A DNA stretch of 64,000 nucleotides from Eutreptiella sp. 'Long Island Sound 2002' (GCA_964036045.1 OZ038385.1:30822806-30886805), one strand, 5' to 3'; positions 25,401 to 32,866 are shown, numbered from the stretch's first letter. Numbers and translations: made by a program. Notes: generated from the letters alone by a model not told the origin.

Positions 25401-28400
25401 ATTGGCGGGCGCGAGCCTTGTCAGCTGCCCTCCAGCCGGGGCCATTTGAGGGCTAGAAAAGGCTGTTTTTGACCCAAATGGAGGGCCACTTTGGACCGTC
25501 CCGGGGCATTGCGTGGGCACATCGTGCAGTCTGAAGTGGAACGAGCGGTGTTGGCAGAGCAAAGTGAGGCAGTTCGGGAGAGTGATCATCAATTCTCGTG
25601 GTTCGACCGTTTAGATGCTCATGAACGCATAAAGAGAGGTAGGGCAATGTCAAGGCTGTGCTCGAGGAGGGCAGTGGTAGGGCGCCAGGACAACCCGCCA
25701 CTACATCTGGTCCGTTGTGTGTGTGGCAATACACCGGGGGCCCTCGCAGGAAGAGATTTGAGGGTTGCCCTCAAGTCTCCAAGTCCAAGTTTCTGCAGAT
25801 TGAAGTTCTTGGATGCTCTTGTGTGCCTGTGCGCCCGTGTCTGTGGTCATGCCATTGCGTCTGCCTCAATATCTGCGTGGCCCATGTGAACATTGACACC
25901 GATCGCACAACGTCGTGTTGTTTCCAAAACGCATTGCTCTTGTTCAGGTCGGCATTGCGTTGGCACTGGCGTCAGGTCTGTTCCACCCCCCCCCCCTTCC
26001 TCACGTTCCCCAAGGGCTGCATTGGAGATGGGGGGTGTTGACCCCCGCTTCCGTAGGCCGAGCCTGCGATCCGCTCTCTCCCTTTTGCCGACCCCCTCCA
26101 ACCGAATTGCATTCCGCCCCTGACACTGCACACTGGGCCCCTCCCGTCGCATGTTTCGAGTGAGTCATGGAACGCAGGCTGAACAGGCCGGTGTCCTGCC
26201 AGCAAAGGGCCCTTGGGTCAAAATGAGCGCCAGGGGGAATGCGCACTGTCCAACATGCTGCTTCGCAGAGTGTGCACACCGCTGTTTCAGCAGCTCGACC
26301 GCTGCGCATCCGATCTTAAATGAATGATTCAAATTTCGATTGGAGGGGAAGCCAACAAACACCATGTGTCTCTGCCGAGCTGACCCACCGTGGACCTGTC
26401 GGTCAAAACCGGTGAGTAGGTCTGAGCGGGGGCGGGGGCAGTACACATGCCAGAACAATGCCTTGCCATGATCGGAGCAATGTGTCACGGGACGGTTCAA
26501 CGAGAACGCAAGATACACGAGCCAACCCAGACACGCCAGCGGGTATGCTCTTCTTTTATTTTTATGATTCACCCCCCCCACACACACACATCCTTGGATT
26601 GGTGCCCCCCCCTTTTGAGGTGCAACATATGCATATGCATGCTGTTCACGGCTGTTCACCAGGTGACTCCAGAGCTTCCTCCATGCGAGCTCTCCTGCAG
26701 TACTTCATCCGCGTCGATTATCGGCGAACCAGCGCGCACATCGACTGTCAACTGGGAAGCCATTCTCCCTTTTCTGCAACACTGTGCTGGGGAGAAAGAG
26801 AGAGGGAGAGGGAGGGAGGGAGAGAGAGTCAAAACAAATTTGGCCTTCTCGGGGGAGAGTGCGGCAGGACGCCTGCCTCTCACACTTTGCGCTACAAGGA
26901 ACGGTCCCTTGGGCTGCCCCACGGGAAAGTGCGCTTTTTGGTTGCGACGTGGTGTCCCACGTGATGGTCAGTGCGCATTCACCGATGGGGGACGGTGGAC
27001 ACCTCTTCCACATGCATTCAACGAGGGGGGCCACATGGAGCGCCGAGGGTTGGGTTGGTGCAGAGGGCATGTCCTTGTGGGTCCTGTGGCTGGGGTGTCT
27101 CTATGCGTACGCCCGCGCACCTGTTCTCTCCAGCAAACACGATCGGATACGTGAAGTGCAGCAAAGATGCTAAGAAACGGGTACCCACGCTGTCCTTGTG
27201 CCGTGCCCGTGCCCATGCCCGTGCCTGGGCTGTATTTCGGATGCCAGCAAACCCTGGCCCCCCACCATGCGTTTGTGGTGTGGAGACAAGAACAGGCGTG
27301 CCACTCCAGCGCCTGAACGATTATGGCTGTAGGACGGGAGGGGGGTGTTGATGAAGGCTGAGTGGGTGTGCTGTTGTACGACCGGTGTCCAGTGTTGTGT
27401 CTTTTGTGCGATCTGCTGTTTGATCACAGCGTTTGTGTTTGTTGGGAGTGGGGGCGGAGACGTCCAGTTTTGCGGGTCTGAGTGCAACGCCAGTCCCCAT
27501 CGGCACGCAGAATAGCACCGTTCCTCCCGTTGCCTTGCACTGTTCCTCCACCGTTCAGCGACCTTTGTGCACCGTTCCTGCACTGCTCCCAACCGTGGCA
27601 CTGATGGCAGTGGCGCATAACAGTCAGCTGTTGGGCGGTCAAGCAAAAGCATTTGATGGATAATCGACAGTCGCCGATCAATTTTGATAGCCCTTGAGCA
27701 TTCACCCGACGCCGGTTGGCGGGTGAATGACACCAGTTGGCACGTCACTCTGGGACCAAGTGCTGGTTGCCCAGCGCTTTGTTGCGGTCCAGACGTATTG
27801 GCTTTGCACATCAAGGGCAGCCATGACCCTGGAATGCACGTCCATGTGAGGACTGGGAGTGGCAATAGGACTGGCAGTGGCAACAGGATCCACACGTCGG
27901 TGTGCTGTAGTAGCTGTGTGTGCATGGACCGTGTGCTGTGGTGCCTTGCCAGTGCCATTACCACTGCTGATGGCACTGCCGAAGCCAGTGCCATCGCCAT
28001 TGGCGGTCTCAGTGGCCGCATGATTGCCATTGCTGGTACCACTGTCGAGAACAGGAACTTGCAAATTCCATGCTGGAGCACTGCCTGTGTGCTGCTCCCC
28101 CGCCTGATACGGCTACGATGCACGTTGTGGTGAGACTTAGCTAGCTACTGCGGCCGAGCTGATGGGGAGGGAACATGAGCTGCACCAGCAAAATCAAGGG
28201 GGGAAATGGCTGATCGCTAAAAACCAACGATTTGTGCATCCCAAATGATTGGGGGTCATTTTTGGAAAGCCTGTTTTTAACATTTTTTGGACCCCTTTTC
28301 GGTCCACAAGCCCCCCCCCCCCAAGTGCCCCGCATTCCCATTGGGCCCGCAATCTGAGTATCAAAATTGCTCATTTCAAGGCTTTCTGGGAAATTGCATG

Positions 28401-29277
28401 GAGCAAAATGGTTCAAAAGTGGGGCAAAATAGCCCTCAAACACTTTTTTGATCACCCCAAGTGGTGTAGGAACAACTTTGGAAAAAATTATTTTGGAACA
28501 CTTTTGGACTCACCGGTGAACCCCGTAACCCTACCCTGGCACGTGTGCTGTGGGCGCTTGACCACTCCGTGCTGCCAATAGGGCATTGAAGGGGATAGGT
28601 TGCAAGTGATCCCTTCATCATTATTTATCACCACAAAGGTGCCCAACGCAATCCATGGCAACCCAAAGCACAAGAAGGTGATCCACCAAAATTTCGGTGA
28701 AATCCAGACCACCATGACGGAGTTGTGATTTTTGCCCATTTCGCGCGTGCTTGCTTGCTGCTGCTGCTGTTGCTTGCTGCTTGCCAAACCTGGTAGGTCC
28801 ACCCTGGACACTAAAGAGGGTTATAAAACCAAGACTGGTTCCACCAGCTTGGTGACCCTAGCCCTAACCCTAACCTGTACAACCCTCACACCCATTGTCT
28901 TCTCTGACTGATATCCCCAGACACCTGCGTAGTGGCCCTCAGGCAATACCCAGCCGTTGCCAGTGCCCACTCCCAATGCCAGTGAGTCTGTTCCACTGCC
29001 ACGCCCACCGGTTCTACAGGTTTCAGAATGGATCACCCGCGAGGCCGTGGGCGTCGTCAGTCGCAACCCCGAGTTCATGGCGCAGGCCGCCATGGGGGCG
29101 CTCAATAACGCCGCGCAGGTCGCCGGCATGGCAAGCGCTCCTGCGGCGGGCCAATATGCCCAGCCCCAGCAGCAGCAGTACGCCCAGCAGCCCCAGCAGT
29201 CACAGTGGGCGGCACCTGCCCCGGCGGCCCCTGCGCAACCGCAGTGGGCGCAGTCCTCGCCCTCCCCTTTTGATTGA
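1372..29277 (+). CDS. TVP23: TVP23/FAM18-family Golgi membrane protein, 7 coding exons
   Basis: Coding exons are 1372-1495, 2738-2846, 24559-24626, 25274-25383, 25948-25975, 27134-27180 and 29020-29277; together they give 744 bases, 247 residues plus TGA, with all GT...AG junctions in phase. The family hallmarks follow in order: HPVAGFFHILFKALGLLLYF (residues 21-40, TM1), TM2 (46-62) running into DFWTVKNVTGR (62-72), WWNDIKEDG (79-87), WVFES (91-95), DSRFFWW (105-111), TM3 (about 112-130), TM4 (about 133-151) and NTIGYVKC (148-155). TVP23 proteins are four-span membrane proteins of late Golgi/endosome vesicles that act with YIP-family proteins in membrane traffic (known for yeast Tvp23). Family members are usually about 180-230 residues; here the C-terminus carries an extra Ala/Gln/Pro-rich tail (about 180-247). 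The start at ATG 1372 is the first Met of the exon; an upstream exon is possible. Intron 2 is 21.7 kb. Confidence 0.9.
2738..2846 (+). CDS. TVP23: TVP23 coding exon 2
   Basis: Acceptor CACATCAG, donor GTGTGCAG. Codes from the split Gly42 to the split Arg78 and contains TM2 plus DFWTVKNVTGR, the strongest TVP23 signature in the window. It ends with AG (phase 2), to be completed by the G that opens exon 3 more than 21 kb away. Confidence 0.9.
3036..3095 (+). repeat. (TGGTA)n followed by (GTT)n, cycle 1
   Basis: About six TGGTA/CGGTA units run directly into ten GTT units, marking the left edge of the GC-rich block. Confidence 0.9.
4859..4885 (+). repeat. Conserved 10-bp stem hairpin in block B
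   Basis: GCTCGGCGGG, a 7-nt loop GACGAAT, then CCCGCCGAGC: a perfect inverted repeat. The same hairpin occurs at 22768-22794, at 11088-11114 with one G-T wobble, and at 8522-8548 in the opposite orientation. Confidence 0.8.
5502..5732 (+). repeat. Degenerate (TGGTA)n array followed by (GTT)n, cycle 2
   Basis: The longest and most degenerate array: TGGTA mixed with CGGTA, TGGAA and TGGCA, with a stretch of AATGGT hexamers near 5648-5695, then eight GTT units. Confidence 0.9.
5999..7135 (+). repeat. Minisatellite 1, 50-bp unit, about 23 copies, cut by the gap
   Basis: Units start GGGGCCCAGCCCC and end CACTCGGCTTCT. Most are exactly 50 bp; two shortened units near 6700-6850 shift the register by one base each. 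Copies differ mainly at one spot (CCCACGGCGG versus CCCTCGGCGG, or CGGTGATC/CGGCGTTC). The array runs into the N gap, so its length is unknown. No spacers separate the units. Confidence 0.95.
7136..7335. other. Assembly gap, 200 N
   Basis: Exactly 200 N bases between minisatellite 1 and a copy of block D. The round length suggests a placeholder, so true size is unknown. Confidence 0.95.
7882..7985 (+). repeat. Two isolated copies of the minisatellite-2 unit
   Basis: Two copies of CCCGTGGGGCCTGCACAGCA plus CAGCTGGTGCGGCCC lie 2 kb upstream of the main array in the neighbouring macrosatellite cycle. Confidence 0.8.
8515..8737 (-). repeat. Inverted segment of block B in cycle 2
   Basis: This stretch is the reverse complement of the corresponding part of block B in cycle 3 (about 10890-11120), while the sequence on both sides (GTGAGAGGCGTGGGCGGGGA before, GGGGCGAATCCTGGTGGAGG after) keeps the normal orientation. 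Breakpoints fall in poly-G/poly-C-rich DNA. Confidence 0.7.
9378..9431 (+). repeat. (TGGTA)n followed by (GTT)n, cycle 3
   Basis: About five TGGTA units after CTCCGCTATA, then nine GTT units leading into the CACGTG-containing block. Confidence 0.9.
9840..10715 (+). repeat. Minisatellite 2, 50-bp unit, about 17-18 copies
   Basis: Units contain CTGCACAGCACAGCTGGTGC, GGCCCTGGCG and GGGGGTTCCTGTGGGGC. Period is exactly 50 bp throughout. Variants are point changes (CGCG/TGCG, CCTG/CTTG, CACA/CTCA). The sequence is unrelated to minisatellite 1. Confidence 0.95.
11751..11821 (+). repeat. (TGGTA)n followed by (GTT)n, cycle 4
   Basis: Ten or so perfect TGGTA units and six GTT units, with the same flanks as the other cycles. 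Confidence 0.9.
11946..13019. other. Cargo DNA between cycle 4 start and the LINE
   Basis: GC-rich sequence with long poly-G runs (12168-12179, 12499-12519, 12525-12540) and one partial copy of block D at about 12555-12680. No gene recognised. Confidence 0.5.
13078..13900 (-). repeat. LINE 3' tandem repeats, about 267-284 bp, three copies
   Basis: On the plus strand copies start at about 13078, 13362 and 13629 with (G/A)TGAGTAGCGGCG or GTGGGTAGCGGCG and share GCCGGTGGCC/GCCAGCGGTCGGCAG-like and GGGCGTGCCGGGGG blocks. The ORF2 stop codon and last residues (ending VDPSVWDSQ) lie inside the copy nearest the gene; downstream copies still read DPTVWDAQ-like in translation, so the array grew out of the ORF2 end. 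Confidence 0.75.
13709..19015 (-). CDS. LINE ORF2: endonuclease, reverse transcriptase, RNase H
   Basis: The frame is open directly from the codon after the ORF1 UGA (19015) to the TGA at 13711-13709, 1,768 codons, with no ATG near its beginning; a GTG lies at 18754 (residues below count from it). Just upstream of the GTG is a CLHC..CPVC cysteine quartet. APE-like endonuclease about 230-446: THNWGG, EQELW (catalytic Glu), GDLNS, TAIDHIF; the usual final S-D-H reads SHA. Reverse transcriptase about 730-1010: FAYRPGHSA, WDESDAY (motif A), GGNQGDG (motif B), SYSDD (motif C). RNase H about 1178-1315: CDGSQ, DAEWIAKIAA, ASDST, NAEADSLAR. CCHC finger at 1413-1431 (C-x2-C-x9-H-x4-C). Together these would nick target DNA and reverse-transcribe the element at the nick. 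Missing His in the last endonuclease motif could affect activity. Confidence 0.88.
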   Translation of the reverse strand, partial: LALPDTLPASSAPDLPTLAWATFLASHFPRPLDAHRAGADLLSAPEPRPQSHARGPPPRAPAPPPASAPRTCLHCGTLRRPALTRCPVCAHSADLLPLGLPPAADLPPGPLRDLLHAAQVSTSLPPSLLASALPTVCGWLASFPRQRGDPSFWITPPLHVDAKWTAFWDTAHLPTTPLPPSPAYTRSSGPTSAWALHPALPDAPLVTSSACPDCGRPTPHTAFVDLPTSPTEHWPHFFCTSPHKAPPVCTRDIAARCVVGFQGMLLPGAVPVSSIPWAAPCAPPPPDRLLQPTPAFVLSLPDPRDQASTPLRDTALTFLTHNWGGIAGQVSLARTWLEALSPDVVAEQELWDLASARPALPPRYEAHYSTASGQGSGLRTAWLRSLRAPSQPADLVYDGQHWIASAVPLSLGGRALLFNAHLPPRLSYSEWVSEVKLMNHLRSRVRPDLCVLLGDLNSTGAPGTPLASALGALGPLSAWHRLVPPATPTNFTTRHGSPRSTAIDHIFATGPIASHSHHVLPCHTSHAMVLAQVTLHHRSCDAHSWRLFRWRLATVEDMDSLSAALDLAWGWLSLTPSLPDHYIAAHHSLAHQLLPHPPDTPTILRSLARFTFPLSTQDLAAQSFALREASAARSYVSRAAVLSSPSITSATRTVLRLPSPPLEPFHGILPHPGATLATREERLAEVTAQSRSQTANRHVSVDHAFFAARCTPDPWLPLLHPPTDLTLPLLRDALRAHARPESPASLRAYALTRQSPPLITTASLAHRRMGKRSLAVSTDNVARAALFRSGGGVHLGLLHLLLQLESGTPGVSNETVRYGLYKGKPAKPLPRHLTRSFRPVDVESGVSGAASGIATTRLAADLELTSTYTPASFAYRPGHSALGLALVARAATYTALSTHGTCAICDWDESDAYLRVLRQDNSRLCSRLRATWDFGPWADGFYSRLVIRVATPFSTEEGGNQGDGFAQLHYQAPSLVITRAMRPNTSITLPLTVPGHSASLPATHLSYSDDRRFITPSLTDVAAMATDCRECSRRAGRIIHPDKQEFSLIDSRPGRPTLVTADVPQHTGTTTTAPPEVVGIPILPELPLLRVINKTRASLDRARKASRNREACPILQLRSLHAFGLSPLDYVTSGVLIPPPSLRPHQVAINNAYRHAFRLPPWAHSAFLHLPLQQGGPGAPLLAYRAPLNLLRTYLRASWCPNTLAVAATASLVSPRRPTPWLTEGPALAQALAPLDITVHLLPSPRVRPAPQHHTGSLAPLRSLPYVVVACDGSQEGTRLGAGFLLWHPRHGTLYRGWLGLHALAGHSTDAEWIAKIAAMFTLRGWSGAALFASDSTASQLCDLTRGPPPSSALSIPYRAALLSASFRMHEAWLPAQHGSGSASHLATLNAEADSLARRGLRTASPWTLPWSTLFHGRIVALHEGAIFLNPTRAAEAAYAATTARTHALLLRPLPPGWSSHLLRLAYERAEIPALALHRIMHLRLLHSQDHPPGYGGVTCPFCHRPYPDSAAHLQHHCPPHYALQLLLAWHLFTHPPILAATAGRSPRLVTPFELHTATTAVYLSERLPAAPRPGPPTQLGFSLLGMWRSSSPHGAPPLLDSAGREELLRELLSTLSTTHTSLASLLRRAPSHVTAPPPPLPPHVPAPPSTQPHTLRHSIALVWLLRHCATWRLTVDRRPVVPLPPAPLPGPHPAHVVFTPTSRAADILPLLAATPPGHRILLAANPSVLSEVLIGHADALHVRPLLPDLHAAYAPGTPVDPSVWDSQ
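19016..21112 (-). CDS. LINE ORF1 protein, 698 residues
   Basis: Starts at ATG 21112-21110 in a strong context (CACCATGGC) and ends at TGA 19018-19016. The N-terminal half (to about residue 235) is a mixed helical region with several Trp and Leu (for example LLWWFAFTEQL, LLHWLATWAAQQ). A Pro/Ala-rich linker follows (about 240-280), then a second helical region and a Pro/Gly-rich stretch. The C-terminal tail is basic (KRSRQQSPPRSSPRRSPRHH, SARRHN), suited to RNA binding. No known ORF1 fold (RRM, esterase, CCHC) is recognised. By position it should be the nucleic-acid-binding partner of ORF2 in the retrotransposition RNP; that role is inferred from element architecture only. Confidence 0.75.
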   Translation of the reverse strand: MAHPFSALSPDLQREQLTAADAWPLLSIALDSQQPPRLLASARHMPANVDVLSIPLAGSPIEASPLLWWFAFTEQLTENEISLLTTHHDASWLPYASCMSALIDWGARASTLDQATLASAALAHISPFTPDLPPSIPFRRLLDLLAFEEAIKPKVARVALLHWLATWAAQQTGSRLACPPLNCVFDPASPHVRVPAPCPLSAQRWYTELNHRKDDGSIRTPNISTAITAAARRANPQAEDPPAGPGVPAPAAAPAPPDASQPLSLLPPRPQPPQPAAPPPSDWETLFQAGPTPSSQDTLTLLDGLSSVPEADAHHTAMCIVAMGKNCHLPPKTVQHLSVSTSTASLVLAAKGAWHSCPDLHKPTLRLHLNKLLTLVSQRYGAAASSAASLPALQAIQPLITAAQAHADTPWLTAAFTIASAPSFPIEAYQDLQHVSSADTLRAAIARLCGRLSTPAQFQELISYTKTALPPRSTADLDWFRLGSSAPPAPSLLAPGAAAPPAPLFAPPLLGQPPLPGAPAPTATGATPASSVPTFAPVGSSPATTGVVRVSGLRLGPHPSMAVTLTHNLQTVVYVTDADARRGHAFAHIAPALHTSLFASLPTRVIQHNEGWSLTVQGRRDDGQPWHAPTATLNTPPSHRPPVPGDPQPRPAKRSRQQSPPRSSPRRSPRHHGRTTPSAPSSGRAVRGAMFPSARRHN
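21113..21990. other. Presumed LINE 5' region and flank
   Basis: Between the ORF1 start and macrosatellite block A (about 21990 on). GC-rich, with TGGTGGTGGTG-type stretches near 21355-21450. This is where an internal LINE promoter would lie on the minus strand, but no element is recognised and the 5' boundary cannot be drawn. Confidence 0.35.
23432..23566 (+). repeat. (TGGTA)n followed by (GTT)n, cycle 5
   Basis: More than twenty perfect TGGTA units then seven GTT units; the most homogeneous array, suggesting recent expansion. Confidence 0.9.
24038..24127 (+). repeat. Terminal (TGGTA)n array
   Basis: About seventeen TGGTA units with no (GTT)n after them; ordinary-composition intron follows, so this is the right edge of the GC-rich block. 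Confidence 0.9.
24559..24626 (+). CDS. TVP23: TVP23 coding exon 3
   Basis: Acceptor TTGTGTGTAG, donor GTCGGATA. Completes Arg78 and continues WWNDIKEDGTNEWVFESGDP, matching the family pattern W-W-N-x-I-x-E-D-G. The perfect phase and motif continuity with exon 2 show that the 21.7-kb block between them is intron rather than a gene boundary. The next intron is 647 bp with nothing recognised. Confidence 0.9.
25274..25383 (+). CDS. TVP23: TVP23 coding exon 4
   Basis: Acceptor TGATTTGCAG, donor GTATGTCC. Completes Val101 and codes for DAFDSRFFWW followed by the hydrophobic TM3 and the start of TM4 (ends HIPL, phase 0). The next intron is 564 bp. Confidence 0.88.
25948..25975 (+). CDS. TVP23: TVP23 coding exon 5, 28-nt microexon
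   Basis: Acceptor CTTGTTCAG, donor GTCTGTTC. Only 28 nt, coding VGIALALAS plus the first base of Ala147. It fills exactly the part of TM4 missing between exons 4 and 6, and both its phases fit. The next intron is 1,158 bp and includes a GA-rich stretch around 26795-26830. Confidence 0.75.
27134..27180 (+). CDS. TVP23: TVP23 coding exon 6
   Basis: Acceptor CTCTCCAG, donor GTACCCAC. Codes for ANTIGYVKCSKDAKKR, the family's N-x-x-G-Y-x-K-C end of TM4 followed by a basic cytosolic stretch; ends in phase 0. The next intron is 1,839 bp and contains a dispersed repeat and a telomere-like motif near its 3' end. Confidence 0.85.
28735..28855 (+). repeat. Dispersed repeat, copy 1 (inverted partner at 63.6 kb)
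   Basis: Contains GCCAAACCTGGTAGGTCCAC, GACACTAAAGAGGGTTATAA and GACTGGTTCCACCAGCT. The reverse complement recurs at 63608-63730 with a few differences (CTGGACAC/CTAGACAC, ATAAAACC/ATAATC). Confidence 0.85.
28856..28875 (+). repeat. Short interstitial telomere-like motif
   Basis: CCCTAGCCCTAACCCTAACC, about three units of the TTAGGG-type repeat read on the minus strand, directly abutting the dispersed repeat copy. Confidence 0.6.
29020..29277 (+). CDS. TVP23: TVP23 coding exon 7 (terminal)
   Basis: Acceptor GTTCTACAG. Codes for 85 residues starting VSEWITREAVGVVSRNPEF and ending SPSPFD, then TGA at 29275-29277. The tail is low complexity (Ala, Gln, Pro). Assignment rests on phase, spacing and the amphipathic start typical of the segment after TM4; the Gln-rich tail itself is not conserved in the family. 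Confidence 0.75.
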   Translation, partial: VSEWITREAVGVVSRNPEFMAQAAMGALNNAAQVAGMASAPAAGQYAQPQQQQYAQQPQQSQWAAPAPAAPAQPQWAQSSPSPFD

Positions 29278-29610
29278 GCAACGCCCCCTGCCACTGCCAC
29301 CCACACAAATCCCCCCCCTCGCCCACATGCCACAATGCACAGCCCCTTACGACCACACGCAGTCTGGACACACGCCTCCCCAGACCGCAGCCAAGTGGTT
29401 GAAACTGGAAGTACCGACCGGCAAATCTGCCCTACCCTTGTGGTTCACCCCCGCCCCATGGCCGGTCAACTCGTGAACCAATGCGATTTTTTGCGGCAAT
29501 TCCTCACCTTCACGGTTCACCGCTCGCCCCCCCTCCCCCCCTCGCGGTCGAAACGCAGATGGCTCTGGCAGTGCATTGTTGCAGTTTGCATCGTCCGTCC
29601 TTCCCAGTCC

Positions 29611-29706
29611 TTTTTGAAGTTGTGCGGTCCAGTAGCTCTTGGTAGGTGACTGTGTTAAAACGGGTAAGTCTACCAAAGATAGCTCACCTTAACTAGGTCT
29701 CAGCCC
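29611..29706 (+). repeat. Second dispersed repeat family, copy 1
   Basis: Shares TCCAGTAGCT(C/G)TTGGTAGGTG, CTGTGTTAAA and TAGCTCACCTTAA with 61854-61972 in the same orientation. The TTAGCTCACC(C/T)TAAT end alone also occurs at about 51046-51072. Confidence 0.75.
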
Positions 29707-31995
29707 CCCCCCCCCCCCCGCCCCACAGGTCCAATCTTCATTCCCTTCAAGCCCCCCCCCCCCCCCCCCCTGTCTGACAGCAATATCCTCCGGCGAAACA
29801 TCAGATTGAATAGTGCAAAAAAAAACTGTCAGCCATTTTCGGTACAAAGGGGCTTGGGCCTCAGAACCCTCACCGCACTCCCCCGCTCCCGCTCCAAAGC
29901 CCTGCCCTGCCCTGCCCCGCCTGCTCACCGTCCACCCTCTCAACGCATACGCCGCGCTCGCCGGTAAGTCGTCTCCCACTGCGGACGACCCTCCGGTGCA
30001 GGTGCACTGCTGCCACAAGCGTTGACCCCCGAGTGGCTCGAAGCAAGCAGCCCCCCCTCCGCCAAGCAGCCTTCATGGAACACTATCTCTCGGCAGGCAA
30101 TGCCCCCCAGGGGCAGGCGCACGCCGCCTTCTCCGGGCCATGCATGTTCCTGCAGCAAAGAAAGCCCTACACTTCCATTTTGGGGTGGGTCCTGCCATGC
30201 CCAAGTCTGAAGACAACCAGTGCAAGTCACTCCGAGTGATTCTCTGGCCTTAGATTGCCCGACCTCATGGCACATCGCCTAAGAGGCACCCCCCCCCCTT
30301 TGTTCACACACTTCTCCACACGTGCGCGCGCACGCACACGGACGCACACACACGCCTGCATGCAAGCACATATTACGCCAGTGCCAAAGTCTGTCACAAC
30401 AAACCGCAGGCTGTTGCAGCGGCTGATGGGCAGGCAGTACGGATTCAGCCTTCGTCACCAGTGTGTCCAGTGGGTGCTTTTTGAGCTCCAGTGTTCTTAA
30501 TCAGGAGTTTACACCTTTTTTTTGTTCGCTTTTTGACCCGGGGCTTGGCGCATATTTTCGGGGGCTGCACAATTTGGTGCATGTGCTTCGGCCATGTACA
30601 TTTTGCGTGCGTCTGGTCACCTTTGGAGGCATGTCTCTTGCCGCTGGAGAATTCGGGTCCTCGGCCCTGATTTCAGAAAGAAACCTTTGCCTTCTCTGCA
30701 TGGTGGATTCACTGGGCATAGGGTCTTTATGCTGCGTGGGGAGTGCAGCGGGGGGCTGATCCGCCACGTGCTCGGTACCCCGCGGTGCAAATTCTCACAT
30801 CACAACTGTTGCTTACTGTGTGTGTCTGCGTGTCGGAAGCGTTTTACTCATTTGACCCTGTGCCTTTTTGCATGATAATCTGCGTGTGGGTGTATAGGTG
30901 CGTGTGTTGGGGCCGTAAGGCGGAGGGGACTTGAGCGAGGGAGAGGGAGCGAGGGTGGGGGAGAGTGGTTGCGCCGGGGTGAAGGTGCAAAGACAGGGCT
31001 GGAGAGAGAAGCAGCCCAGTTGCCCAGTGTCAGGCGCCTGTCTTTGCTTTAGTCCATGAAGCCCACCTGCCGTATCGCCTCGGCACGAGGGGCGACGTGG
31101 GATCGTTGGATGGGACACTGGGCAAAGGGACTGGGGGTGAAGCAAAGGGATTAGGACTTGACGCGCAGGCAAAGCGGACGGGGCCAGAGGGTGCACGGCG
31201 GACGCCACGAATTGGAACCCTCGAGGCTGGCCTCAGGAATCCCTCCCGTCCCCCCAACCCGCCGCCTGCCCCTGCCCACCCCCCCCCCCCTGTCACTGCT
31301 GGATGTGCTTTTTGTCGGGACAGGGGGCCACTGGGGGTTGTATGCCGTTGGGCAGAAGGAATGCAGCACAAATTTTCTCCACTTTGGCCCACTTCCCTTG
31401 CCTCCCGCCCGGATGTTGCCCACCAAAGCGACCCATGGTTTCCGTGGCTTGGCTCAGCCTTTGTGCGACCCAGCCTGGCACGGCTGCCCGCAAAGCGAGC
31501 AGCACACACGCTGTCTCGCAGGGCCATGGGGGGGCCGGTATGCGGAAACAGTGTGCTTTGCACGATCAAGAGCAGTTTCGGGGATCCCTCTAGGAAAATG
31601 CAATGCACACAAGCCACACTCAGATGGTTCAGTGGGTGGACTCTTTTACCCTCATCCCCCCCCCCCCTATCATCACATGTTTGTCAGTCGCTGTCATGAG
31701 GAGGTCTTGCTGGTGGCCGTCACCTCCTGAACACCCGCTCGACAGCTGTTCGAAACCCGTTGCTGAAGCAGTTACCTCAGTTTCTTTGGAGGTCTCGTTG
31801 AGGGATCCCGCTCTCCCAAACAAGTTTGGCTCCTTCTCATGCGTTGCAACTGCTGCAGTTGTGTGCAGTGACAGTTGGGTCTTGCCGTTCCTGGAGCTAC
31901 AGATGATGGGCAACTTGTGCTATCTTTGTGCCGTCAAGCAGCCCTGGAGGCTCTCAAGTGCCTGCTGCATCGCTTGTAAGTGCTATGGTGTGATG

Positions 31996-32003
31996 CACAG
32001 AAG

Positions 32004-32040
<37 letters not shown>

Positions 32041-32042
32041 CA
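31996..32042 (+). repeat. (TC)n(TG)n microsatellite
   Basis: About ten CT units followed by about nine TG units. Confidence 0.95.
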
Positions 32043-32629
32043 GGTCGCAGCTGTCCCTGCGCATCAGCCACTGATTAATGTTCTGTCTGTTTTTATCTTT
32101 CATGGGGGCTGCGCTGCTATCAGATCCCTGCGCATTGTCACTGTCACAGGGTGTGCCCATGGTTGGTCGTTGTTAACGTTCTTCAGAGTATGTGTGCCTG
32201 CGTGCGTGTCTGAAAATACGAGCCCACAGGGCGCATCTTTGCAGTTTTTCTGTACGGCAATGGCCCTGGAGCGACCGGCCCCAGTGAACCCCTGGTGGTT
32301 GTCCGATTGGGAAACCCTTTTCCTTTCCTAGGCCCTGGATATGTCTGTCTATGGCAGTGCAAAGAGAGCAGGCTCTTAGTGACCACCGAGGACCATAGGT
32401 ATCATTTTCTGTCATTAATGAGAGCCGGAACCATCAGGTGGGTGACTGGACTGGGCTTTGTACACAAACTCAGGAGGCGCTGGTGGACACGGGGCGGGGG
32501 GCAGATGCATGATTTGGGCGAGGTCCTTATGCGCAGTCGCAGGTGGTTGCAGATTAGGTGGTTGCTGTGGATTTCCGATGTCACCACAGGAATAGGAACG
32601 GGGTCTGTCCCATCTTGATGTGCGTGCGT

Positions 32630-32649
32630 GCGTGCGTGTGTGTGCATGC

Positions 32650-32680
<31 letters not shown>

Positions 32681-32866
32681 GTGCTGTGTTGCGTTGCATT
32701 TGCATTATGTTGCGTTGTGTTGTGTTGTGTTGTGTTGTGTTGTGTTGTGTTGTGTTGTGTTGTGTTGTGTTGTGTTGTGTTGTGTTGTGTTGTGTTGTGT
32801 TGTGTTGTGTTGTGTTGTGTTGCGTGCCAGGCGTGTCGTGCTGTATTTTCTCCGTTTGTGTGTGTA

